This document shows positions 28,309 through 36,108 of a stretch of 64,000 bases of DNA, in pieces. This stretch comes from an uncultured Flavobacteriaceae bacterium (lineage in GTDB: Bacteria; Bacteroidota; Bacteroidia; Flavobacteriales; Flavobacteriaceae), in the NCBI GenBank assembly GCA_947504035.1, contig CANNGA010000011.1, positions 80,279 to 144,278 of the forward strand. Direction: 5' to 3'. Below the pieces are notes generated by a model. That model did not search any database, was not told the DNA's origin, and saw nothing but the letters and a program-made list of their open reading frames with translations. Positions within the stretch are counted from its first letter, which is position 1; the number at the start of each line of letters is the position of its first letter. The translations under genes and the position numbers were made by a program.

Positions 28309-28351
28309 GTATTGTAAGGGACGGATTACAAATTTGTTGCTTATATCTTGC
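28309..28351 (+). promoter_or_regulatory. PUL operator and -7 element of the second jelly-roll gene
   Basis: GTATTG-TAAG-GGACGG lies at 28309-28324, with TATCTTGC at 28344-28351 starting 25 bp after the box. Homology to the 26641-26708 promoter, including AGATCAGACCA, shows that promoter and gene were duplicated together. A stem-loop AAATACGG/CCGTATTT (28360-28382) lies just past the likely transcription start. Confidence 0.72.
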
Positions 28352-28409
28352 AGCCACCAAAATACGGTACTAAGCCGTATTTAAATATTAATAACTAAAA
28401 CTAAACAAA

Positions 28410-29369
28410 ATGAAAAACAGACTAAATTTAAGAACCTTACAAAAAGTGAGTTACGTGTTTGTAGCAACAGCACTCTTTTCATGTGCTAATGAAGATCAAC
28501 TAGAAACAAACTTAGACCAGCTGGACGAAAGCCCCATTAGCCTCACTGGAAAGAAAGTTAAAGACGGCAGTGATAAGTGTAGACCAAATAACGGTGGCGC
28601 ACAATTCAAAAAGTTTAAGGGTGATGTGAATAAAATTGTGTCTAAAACAGACAAAGAAATAGATGATAGAACCTGTTATTACAACTATTCACAACAAAAG
28701 GTGGGCTCAAGAACCGTGGGTGTTTACCGCTTAAAATCTGGCACAAATCATATTGATAATTTAGAACCAAGAATAGAACGCGCTACACAGAAAACCGATA
28801 ATAGTAAAAATGGTAATGGAGTTACTTTTGAAGGCTATTGCACTATTGAAGAAGTTGGTTTTGCAGGTAAATACGATCCTACTATCACTAGTACAAAAGA
28901 TAAGAATGGCACTTATTTTATACAAGCTAAAGGATCACATGACAATAAGACTATTGGATCTAAAGACCCTGCTATTCTTTTATTAATTGCTAAGCCTGTA
29001 TTCAAACCTAAACAAAAGAACAAACCTCGTGAGTTAAAACATTTCCAAATCTTAAGTGAGCAAATCAAGGTTCGTGGTGGAAGTGGAGACGATAGAAAAC
29101 TTGTTAAAATAACCACAGTAAATAAAGGACAACGCTTTAAAGTCACTATGAAAAATTATTTTAAGACTAAAACGGATCAACATGTTCTTGTAAACGTAAA
29201 TGGTACACCATACGATTTTGACGTACCTAATACAGAAGTAACTATCAAAAAGAAAAAGAAAAGACAATTTGGAAATCAAGCCAAAATTCGTTTCGGTGCT
29301 TACCGCTGTAAAGGAGGTAAGGCTAAGATATATTGGGATAATGTAAAACAAACTCCAAAGTTTAAATAA
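28410..29369 (+). CDS. Jelly-roll lipoprotein, PL28-like putative ulvan lyase (tandem paralogue)
   Basis: The 319-residue protein has the lipoprotein signal ALFSC (Cys25). Almost every feature of the 26759 gene recurs: EIDDRTCYYNYSQQ, NHIDNLEPRIERATQ, FEGYCTIEEVGFAG, TYFIQAKGSHDN, RGGSGDDRKLVKI and IRFGAYRCKGGKAKIYW. The two proteins differ mainly in the N-terminal linker and in a shorter loop before KKKKRQFGNQAK. It is transcribed on its own, with operator and terminator of its own. Function is inferred as a surface lyase on the same glycan; divergence after duplication may have changed linkage or sulfation preference. Confidence 0.68.
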   Translation: MKNRLNLRTLQKVSYVFVATALFSCANEDQLETNLDQLDESPISLTGKKVKDGSDKCRPNNGGAQFKKFKGDVNKIVSKTDKEIDDRTCYYNYSQQKVGSRTVGVYRLKSGTNHIDNLEPRIERATQKTDNSKNGNGVTFEGYCTIEEVGFAGKYDPTITSTKDKNGTYFIQAKGSHDNKTIGSKDPAILLLIAKPVFKPKQKNKPRELKHFQILSEQIKVRGGSGDDRKLVKITTVNKGQRFKVTMKNYFKTKTDQHVLVNVNGTPYDFDVPNTEVTIKKKKKRQFGNQAKIRFGAYRCKGGKAKIYWDNVKQTPKFK

Positions 29370-29393
29370 TACTATAAAAAAGATAAATTTTCT

Positions 29394-29424
29394 AAAAGCG
29401 GCTTTCCAAAAGAAGGCCGTTTTT
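29394..29424 (+). terminator. Rho-independent terminator of the 28410-29369 gene
   Basis: An imperfect stem (AAAAGCGGCTTTC / GAAGGCCGTTTT) is followed by a run of eight T. It begins 24 bp after the stop codon. Confidence 0.75.
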
Positions 29425-29583
29425 TTTGATTTATATCATGTACTCCTAATCTTATCGCCCTATATTTAAATTAGAATTTGAGCTATTTGTAATATTTACA
29501 TCCGTAACCCTAACACTAACAAGACTTTAAATAAACCACTACAGTTTACAACATGTAGATCACAACTTTTGTCACTCAAAACA

Positions 29584-29626
29584 GAAGTGTACAGGACACT
29601 TAAAAAACAAAAACATCTTATATTTC
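29584..29626 (+). promoter_or_regulatory. PUL operator and -7 element of the third jelly-roll-like gene
   Basis: GAAGTG-TACA-GGACAC lies at 29584-29599, and TATATTTC at 29619-29626 starts 25 bp after the box. The start codon is 59 bp further. Confidence 0.72.
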
Positions 29627-29684
29627 CCACGACCATGATATATCACCTGATAGATCAAAAAAAATAACTAAATTAATATACAAG

Positions 29685-30599
29685 ATGAAAAAAACAAATG
29701 TATTACGTATTGCGAAATTTGGACTCGTTTTAACCTTAGGTATCACACTATCGTGTGCTTCTGAAAATGATGCAGATCCCACACTTGAAGCCATAACTCC
29801 AACCTCTATTACAAATCCAACCAACCGCTCTGCTCGAACAAGTTGTAATGAAACCCGATTTCCTAATTTGGGTCCTGGCGCCACTAGAGGTCAAGTAAGC
29901 GGGTGTAACGACGCTAATTCTCCTAACAATATTGGTAGGTTAGACTGCAGATCTCCACACACATTTGGAGGCTATGCTAATGTAGGCGGAGGCTTTGGCA
30001 GGTATAGAATTACGGGCTCCACACAACGCTTTGATGGCACACGAACTCGGGTTGAACGCTTTTTTAATAGAGTGGATAGAAGTAGAAATGCTTCTTCTAC
30101 ACTCAACTACAATTTTATCATAGATGAAGTAAGTAGTGGATTAACGTGTATTGTGCAAGCACATGCCGAAGGAGAAATCCTAGAAGGAGAAAGAGAAGGT
30201 CAAGATGCCCGCAGTGCTGTATTTTTATTATATGTAAGGAAAGCTAACCGAAGGGACAGTCGTGGTAGGGAAATCTATATTGCCGAAACTCATGAATCTA
30301 CAACTCCATTTACAAACTTAAACAGGGGTGTTAGAACAAGAACATTTTTTAGAAATATCACTCAAGGGGTATCTTATAACTTAGCCTACCAAACAGGTTA
30401 TGACAACAGCTCTGATATGTTAGCAGAATCTACTATAACCATTTCTGGTGGTGGTAGTACGCAAAGTAAAACATTAGAGCATACCTACACTTCAGAATCT
30501 GTTACAACCAGATATGGCGCCTACGAAGCCTGTGATGTCTGTGATGATGACCAATTTCAAATTAGAATACGCAATGTTCAATTTTGTAGAAACAACTAA
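29685..30599 (+). CDS. Divergent secreted jelly-roll lipoprotein, candidate new lyase-like family
   Basis: The 304-residue protein has a lipoprotein signal ending LSCAS (Cys24). It is not an obvious member of a named family. Its layout follows the neighbours at 26759 and 28410: RTRVERFFNRVDRSRN matches PRIERATRRVNNSKN, TCIVQAHAEGE matches YFIQAKGTHDN, and TTRYGAYEACDVC matches IRFGAYRCQGG. The IVQAHA strand restores a QxH pair like that of alginate-type lyases, while the DDRTCYYNY start is missing. It carries the PUL operator and sits in the same array. The fold is inferred as the same beta jelly roll; the linkage it acts on, or a purely binding role, is open. Confidence 0.55.
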   Translation: MKKTNVLRIAKFGLVLTLGITLSCASENDADPTLEAITPTSITNPTNRSARTSCNETRFPNLGPGATRGQVSGCNDANSPNNIGRLDCRSPHTFGGYANVGGGFGRYRITGSTQRFDGTRTRVERFFNRVDRSRNASSTLNYNFIIDEVSSGLTCIVQAHAEGEILEGEREGQDARSAVFLLYVRKANRRDSRGREIYIAETHESTTPFTNLNRGVRTRTFFRNITQGVSYNLAYQTGYDNSSDMLAESTITISGGGSTQSKTLEHTYTSESVTTRYGAYEACDVCDDDQFQIRIRNVQFCRNN

Positions 30600-30616
30600 T
30601 GCTTATAGCTCTAAAA

Positions 30617-30646
30617 AAGAGGTGCGCCTTAGATGGCGCACCTCTT
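30617..30646. terminator. Bidirectional rho-independent terminator
   Basis: A perfect 12-bp inverted repeat (AAGAGGTGCGCC / GGCGCACCTCTT) with A- and T-rich flanks lies between the convergent genes at 29685-30599 and 30767-32164. It can end transcripts from both. Confidence 0.92.
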
Positions 30647-30766
30647 AAAAAATCACACTAAATTTTAGTGTAATGAAATATCAAAAATTAAGCAACTATC
30701 GCTTTGTCCTGTTTAAAAATACCTACCTCAAACATTTTAAGGCTTCAACTTAAAATATATAAAGCA

Positions 30767-32164
30767 TTAAATAGCTTTAATATAATCGGGGTTTACAGTG
30801 TTTGGAATTGGAGCATTTGTAGTTTCGCACCACTGTTTTAAAAGTTTTAACAAGGCTTCTGCCTTTTCTGGGTGTGTTGCTGCAAGGTTATGACGCTCCT
30901 CTATATCTTCAGCCAAATTATATAACTCAATCGCATTATCTTCATAATAATAATGCAGCTTCCAATCGCCTTTTCGTACTACAGATCCTGGTCGTGTTCT
31001 AAATAACGAATCTCGGTTTTCGTTATCATTAACATTATAAGCTTCTAAATAGATTGGAAAATGCCAATACAATGCACGCTCTATATGCTCTTTTTCTGCT
31101 TCAAGGACAGCTTTTAAACTATGGCCATCTAAACCTAATGTAGATGCTTCAATACCTGCATAGTCCAAAAGGGTTGGAAAAATATCAAGATTACTAATTG
31201 GAATATCATTTTTAGTATTTGCACCAATCTTATTGGCATACATAAAGAAAAAAGGAACGCGTACTCCCCCTTCATAATAGCTTCCTTTCCCTGCTCTTAG
31301 AGGCTTTTGTTTTGTAATACCGTATAGGCCTCCATTATCTGAAGTGAACACGATAAGCGTATTATCAAATAGTCCTTTTTCTTTTAATTTTTTAGTAAGC
31401 AACCCAATATTCCTATCTAAGTTATCTACCATAGATGCATATTTCACATTACCTTGTCCCTTCCACGGCGCCTTCTTTTCATATTTAGGTACAATACTAT
31501 CTACCGCCATTATAGGCACATGCACTGCATAAGGCGAATAATTAAGATAGAATGGTTTTTGAACTGTATCTACAAACTGAATGGCTTTTTCCATTATGGC
31601 ATCTGTTAAATACTTATCAGAACCACCTTCTATGGTAACATTTTTATAAGGTGGGTAATAACTTTTAGGCAACCCGTTATGCCCTCCTCCAATATTAACA
31701 TCAAAACCATAAGTTAAAGGGTCGTCACTTAAATGCCATTTGCCCGCATGGCAGGTTCGGTAACCATGTTCCTGTAATACTTTGGGTAGAATTTTATGTT
31801 TTGGTGCTAATGTATGGGTGTTTTTTGTAGGGATTAGTTTTCTGGTTTCAGATTTCCCTCGTGTGGAAGGACTTACGGTATACACGCCATGGCGAGGTGT
31901 CCATTGCCCCGTCATTAAACAGGCTCTACTCGGTGCACAGTTAGATGCAGAGGCATAGCCATTGGTAAATACCATACCAAGGCCTGCAAGGTAATCGATA
32001 TTAGGGGTTTCATAATATGCGCTTCCCATAAAACCAACATCTTTCCATCCCATATCATCAACGTTTATAATGATGATATTAGGTATTGTCTGTTTTGGTG
32101 CCTCGGTTTTATTACATGCGCCACAGCATAGGATTAAAAATAATAGTGTTAGTAGTCTCGTCAT
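30767..32164 (-). CDS. S1 family sulfatase (lipoprotein)
   Basis: The 465-residue protein has a lipoprotein signal (CCGAC, Cys17). Motifs are NIIIINVDDMGW (metal ligands), the formylglycine motif CAPSRACLMTG (Cys76), CHAGKWHLSD, and VFTSDNGGLYG. The region GGGHNGLPKSYYPPY...DKYLTDAIMEKA looks like S1_16-type sulfatases, as in the one at 20606, but the two are not close duplicates. It is a single-gene unit: convergent with the jelly-roll gene and separated by 470 bp from the GH43 upstream. A -7-like TATTTTTG (32218-32225, minus) lies 54 bp before the ATG. The shared operator is absent or degenerate. Confidence 0.93.
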   Translation of the reverse strand: MTRLLTLLFLILCCGACNKTEAPKQTIPNIIIINVDDMGWKDVGFMGSAYYETPNIDYLAGLGMVFTNGYASASNCAPSRACLMTGQWTPRHGVYTVSPSTRGKSETRKLIPTKNTHTLAPKHKILPKVLQEHGYRTCHAGKWHLSDDPLTYGFDVNIGGGHNGLPKSYYPPYKNVTIEGGSDKYLTDAIMEKAIQFVDTVQKPFYLNYSPYAVHVPIMAVDSIVPKYEKKAPWKGQGNVKYASMVDNLDRNIGLLTKKLKEKGLFDNTLIVFTSDNGGLYGITKQKPLRAGKGSYYEGGVRVPFFFMYANKIGANTKNDIPISNLDIFPTLLDYAGIEASTLGLDGHSLKAVLEAEKEHIERALYWHFPIYLEAYNVNDNENRDSLFRTRPGSVVRKGDWKLHYYYEDNAIELYNLAEDIEERHNLAATHPEKAEALLKLLKQWCETTNAPIPNTVNPDYIKAI

Positions 32165-32634
32165 TTTCTAATAAATATCTGTTTGTGAATTATAGTGTAT
32201 GTACATTTAATACCCGACAAAAATACAGTAACAAATTTTAACTGCTCTTAGATGTAACAACTTCCTCAATAATTCTGTGGTATAAATTGTAAATCTTAAT
32301 AACAGGAAGTCCTGATTTAATCTAAACCTCTGCATCCATTCTAGTCGCTTTTATCTCTTATAATACAGGCTTTGTCTTTTAGTAAGATTTTTCTATTTAC
32401 ATAAAATTTGAAAATCCCAAATGCGCTCACAATTACAAATACTACGGTTCTATAGCACTCAAAAAACAGGTTTAGATCTGAATAACAACACATTAAAAAC
32501 CAAAAATTATATCAAAAAAAAACTAGCATCAATATTTACGATCTAACAAATCGAAAAAAAAACAGCAACACCTTTCAAGGCCTCTTAGTCATACTTCTTT
32601 TTTACTTCTAAATGAGAGAAGAGTACCCCCTCTT
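32165..32634. other. Intergenic region upstream of the sulfatase
   Basis: Only a possible -7 element (TATTTTTG on the minus strand, 32218-32225) is seen. There is no open reading frame and no strong terminator for the GH43 gene to the right. Confidence 0.35.
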
Positions 32635-33903
32635 CTACTGTTTAAAGCGTATCGCATCCAGCTTAAAAGTATGCTCTAAAGCACCTTTAAACACCAAATA
32701 GATATCGTATGTTCCCCTTGCTATCTCAATATGCATTTGTTGCGATTTAAAGCCATGTGACGTTTTTAATTTTGTTTCACCTATAAGCCTACCATTAGGA
32801 CTACCAATTCTTAATTCTAAATGTCCATTTTTGCCTTGATACTGTACTTGGGACAGACACATTTTATAAGTCGTATCAAACGTAAGGTTAGCAAATCTTA
32901 TCCAGCTGCCATTTTTTATGTTTGATAGTACAAAACCTTTCGATCCATCCCCTGTTTTCTTAATACCTTCTGAGACTTCATAATACCACTCTGCTTCAAT
33001 GGTATCCCACGCGGCATTATACCGGCCCACACCATAAGCATAATGCGCATCTAAAAATTTAGTATCTGTTACAAGGTGTCCCTTATCATCAATATGGCAA
33101 TACGTTATGATAGAGGTTCTGTACTTAAATCCTTTTTTTACATAAAAGCACCATATATGGTAAAATTGACCTTTCCAATCAAAGAAACTTCCATGCGCAA
33201 ATTCATTCAAGTGGTGGCCTTCTCCAACAGCGCCAACACAGGTATAAGGACCATATATAGATTGAGAAATGGCATAATCCCTTCCCCAACTTAGGTAATA
33301 GATTCCCTTTTTTTTAAACAGGTAATTTTTATCCATCCAATGCGGTGCATTTTGCCATGCTTTGCCTTGAATTTCAATACGTTTTGGAGGTTCTGCCGTA
33401 GCAACCATAGTGTCTTTAAGTCGCACAATATGAAACCCATTTCCATTTGCTTTATCCCCATAAATCAAATAAGGCGTTTTAAACGCATCATCATCAATAA
33501 AAATTGTAGGATCATGCATTGGCGCTACCAAAGGTTGTTGTAATGGATCTTTAAATGGACCATAAGGTGTATTGGAAGTCATAACACCTATACCACGTTT
33601 TCTATCTGAAAAATAAAAATAGTACTTTCCATTTCTACTTGCGGCATCACCTGCCCAGCAATCTTCGCTGGCAGCATTCATGAAATTATCTTTAGGACTA
33701 ATGGTCTCTCTAAGCCGCCACTGCGTTAAGTTTGTAGATGAAAACACACGCCAATCTTTCATGACCCACGTTTTATCATGAGGAGATGCATCATGTCCAC
33801 TATAAAGATAAAGCGTATCATTAAACACTCTTATATGAGGGTCTGATACGCCTTTATTCTTAATAATTGGGTTTTGGGAAAAACTGAAACAATAGACCAG
33901 CAA
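32635..33903 (-). CDS. GH43-like five-bladed propeller hydrolase with C-terminal beta-sandwich
   Basis: The 422-residue secreted protein has a GH43-type start (NKGVSDPHIRVFNDTLYLYSGHD, base Asp in SDPH) and PMHDPTIFIDDD for the pKa-modulating Asp. The usual acid-Glu motif (EGPxxxK) is replaced: the aligned strand reads WMDKNYLFKKKGIYYLSWG. A CBM6-like beta-sandwich ends the protein. No ATG or GTG exists in frame after the upstream in-frame stop; the TTG at 33903 would give a very short signal (LLVYCFSFSQ), while a full signal sequence can be read upstream from about 33963. The true start is therefore uncertain. It follows the 638-residue gene by 62 bp and is probably co-transcribed. Confidence 0.78.
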   Translation of the reverse strand: MLVYCFSFSQNPIIKNKGVSDPHIRVFNDTLYLYSGHDASPHDKTWVMKDWRVFSSTNLTQWRLRETISPKDNFMNAASEDCWAGDAASRNGKYYFYFSDRKRGIGVMTSNTPYGPFKDPLQQPLVAPMHDPTIFIDDDAFKTPYLIYGDKANGNGFHIVRLKDTMVATAEPPKRIEIQGKAWQNAPHWMDKNYLFKKKGIYYLSWGRDYAISQSIYGPYTCVGAVGEGHHLNEFAHGSFFDWKGQFYHIWCFYVKKGFKYRTSIITYCHIDDKGHLVTDTKFLDAHYAYGVGRYNAAWDTIEAEWYYEVSEGIKKTGDGSKGFVLSNIKNGSWIRFANLTFDTTYKMCLSQVQYQGKNGHLELRIGSPNGRLIGETKLKTSHGFKSQQMHIEIARGTYDIYLVFKGALEHTFKLDAIRFKQ

Positions 33904-33965
33904 TGTCCCTATAAAAAAAATATTATTTATAGATCGTACTTCTATATTGCTCTTATTTTTAACAA

Positions 33966-35882
33966 TTAACTTACAGTTATTGAAATGGTTAATTCTTGAC
34001 GTCCAGATTCAAAAAACACTTCTAAAGGTAGTGCCTCGACCCCTGGTACCATATTAAACGTGCGCTTTCCTCCAATTGCTTTGGTTTTTATAGGTGCATT
34101 GGCTTTAATCGTCACCAAACCTTCTGGTTTTTTAATCGTAATTTCATTGGCATTAATGTTTGTCACGACTTCACTAGAAGGCGATACAATTGGCAATACA
34201 AAAGCTGTTTGTTCCAGAATATCTTGAGCTGTACGCGCTTTAATTTCTACTTTATCTACTGTACAAGTATAAGCAATATCAAATGCAGAAGCGGTCTCTT
34301 TAACCTCTTCTCGATCTCCATTTTTTAATTTTACTTGGGCTCGTAATTCAATAGCTCCATTCGTGTCTTTAGACGCTACCGTTGCGGGTAAATCGTAAAG
34401 GTTGGTATGCCAAACGCCTTCCTTATATGTTTCAATACGTGGTGTTAAACACACATCTTTACCGGGCTGTACTTGTTGGTTATTTTTTTCAACCAAATGG
34501 TATTCTGCCATACTTGCTGCACATAAAAGTCCAACTTTATTATGGTATAACACACCTAAGGCACCACCGGAAGCTTGTCGAAAATCGTATTTATAATGGT
34601 ATTCTGCATCGTAAGCACTTACAGTACCTCTCCAGTCGCCTCTCGCAAAAAGGTATACTTCTAGGTCTTTAAAATGCTTTACCCCTTCTGCAGTGGCTCT
34701 AGGTAAAGCTGTATTTGCGTTTATTTCTGGTAAATGTTTCCAGTGGTCTAACAATGCTGCTAAAGGTTTTGCATGTGTAAACGTATGATGAATACAAGGC
34801 GGGATACCTGCTTCTATAAAACCAGGACCTCCATGAATTAAACCATCTGCAGTACAGCGCTGTAATAACTCTGTATTTTTAACTGCTGCAGTTCCAAAGG
34901 CAGGGTTTAAGTGTGCCATCATACCAAATGCGGGTTGGCTGCCATCACAGGTTCTACTGCCCCAATAGCTCCATTTGTACATTCTATTCCCCCAACTGTT
35001 ATCCCAAGCGCCATCTGGCAACATAAACTCTAAATGGCTATTCAAGGATGTTGTTAAAATTTTCAATAACTCCTCATCGTTTTCTTTGAGCGCGTACATG
35101 ACTAATCCATTCAGGGTTTCCTCTACATTATAGCCTAAATCTACACCATGCAATCCTTTTGCACTAAGCTTGCTCGAACTCTTTTTACATTCTCCAAATA
35201 GCAGTCCTTCATTCGCGGTAAAATACGATTTTACTTGAGATGCTAATGTTTTACTCTTGGTTTTAAAATCTTCTCGTTTTAAAACACCTCCAATTAAATT
35301 TAGACCATAAACGGCTGTTCCTGGATAATTAATATTGGTAAAATCTATTGTAAATGTATCGTAAATGTACTGTCCCGCACTTTCTAAGCGCACTGTCCAA
35401 GCTTTGCGTGTTGCTGCATCTAAAACATCACCATGGTAGTGCAACGCTTCTGCTAAAGCAATGGCGCCAAAAACAGTAATACCTTTCCACGATTTTGGAT
35501 TTCTAATCACGGTCCAAGACCCATCGGCTTGAGATACATTATTTTCTGCCCAAGTCATGACTAACTTAGCACCTTCTACGTATTTTTGGTCTCCTGTACT
35601 ATCAGCCATATATAAAAATGGATACACAGCATCCATACAACGGCCATGGATATGCGAACAGGACGGACACCCTAAGGCGCCATGTTCCTCTAAATTAGAC
35701 GGATTGTGAATTTGCATTTTAAGCATCCCATCACACCACTCTTTTAAAAGTCCTGAAATTAAATGCTTGAACTCTAACGAGTGTTCTGGATGTTGCGTAC
35801 ACGCGTTAAATAATCCTGCCATTGGGAGAGAAACTCCTAATCCTGCTAGGGTTGATAGTTGTATAAAGTTGCGTCTTTTCAT
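33966..35882 (-). CDS. Unclassified alpha/alpha-toroid plus beta-sandwich protein, possible polysaccharide lyase
   Basis: The 638-residue protein has a twin-arginine-like/lipoprotein leader (KRRNFIQLSTLAGLG, then NACTQ). Residues ~50-400 are helical repeats of the (alpha/alpha)6 type. Notable motifs are a Cys/His cluster LGCPSCSHIHGRCMDAVYP, DNSWGNRMYKWSYWGSRTCDG and PPCIHHTFTHAKPLAALLDHW. Residues ~400-638 are beta-sandwich. This is the plan of several lyase families, including the PL40-like ulvan lyases and PL15/PL27-type enzymes, but I do not recognise the family. It heads an operon with the GH43-like gene and has a PUL operator. Confidence 0.55.
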   Translation of the reverse strand: MKRRNFIQLSTLAGLGVSLPMAGLFNACTQHPEHSLEFKHLISGLLKEWCDGMLKMQIHNPSNLEEHGALGCPSCSHIHGRCMDAVYPFLYMADSTGDQKYVEGAKLVMTWAENNVSQADGSWTVIRNPKSWKGITVFGAIALAEALHYHGDVLDAATRKAWTVRLESAGQYIYDTFTIDFTNINYPGTAVYGLNLIGGVLKREDFKTKSKTLASQVKSYFTANEGLLFGECKKSSSKLSAKGLHGVDLGYNVEETLNGLVMYALKENDEELLKILTTSLNSHLEFMLPDGAWDNSWGNRMYKWSYWGSRTCDGSQPAFGMMAHLNPAFGTAAVKNTELLQRCTADGLIHGGPGFIEAGIPPCIHHTFTHAKPLAALLDHWKHLPEINANTALPRATAEGVKHFKDLEVYLFARGDWRGTVSAYDAEYHYKYDFRQASGGALGVLYHNKVGLLCAASMAEYHLVEKNNQQVQPGKDVCLTPRIETYKEGVWHTNLYDLPATVASKDTNGAIELRAQVKLKNGDREEVKETASAFDIAYTCTVDKVEIKARTAQDILEQTAFVLPIVSPSSEVVTNINANEITIKKPEGLVTIKANAPIKTKAIGGKRTFNMVPGVEALPLEVFFESGRQELTISITVS

Positions 35883-35975
35883 GTTTATATTATCTCTAAA
35901 ACCATTGCAAAGTATTATACCTTAAGGTTTAATCTTAGCACTAGTTTTAATTATTAGGTATCGTTTTTTAAGTCC

Positions 35976-36018
35976 TGAAATTATTAAGATATAGCACCAA
36001 AACCATCCTGCATTGTCC
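35976..36018 (-). promoter_or_regulatory. PUL operator and -7 element of the 638-residue gene operon
   Basis: The minus strand reads GGACAA-TGCA-GGATGG (36003-36018), two clear half-sites at 10-bp period. TAATTTCA at 35976-35983 starts 25 bp downstream. The start codon is 94 bp further. A further TCAGGACTT at 35971-35979 has no hexamer at the right distance. Confidence 0.72.
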
Positions 36019-36051
36019 TGTAAAATACGTCCATTTTTATTAGCGTATAAA

Positions 36052-36087
36052 AAAGCGACGCCCTAGTACTTCGTAGAACGTCGCTTT
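36052..36087 (-). terminator. Rho-independent terminator of the BNR_4/PL28-like operon
   Basis: The stem AAAGCGACG / CGTCGCTTT lies about 20 bp after the stop codon of the 669-residue gene, with A-rich plus-strand flank. Confidence 0.82.
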
Positions 36088-36108
36088 AGATATTTAAACT
36101 AGTCTTTA

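Noticed and set aside
32281..32320. TCAGGACTTCC on the minus strand upstream of the sulfatase at 30767-32164
   Set aside because: It has neither the second half-site nor a hexamer at the right spacing; it lies ~150 bp from the start codon.
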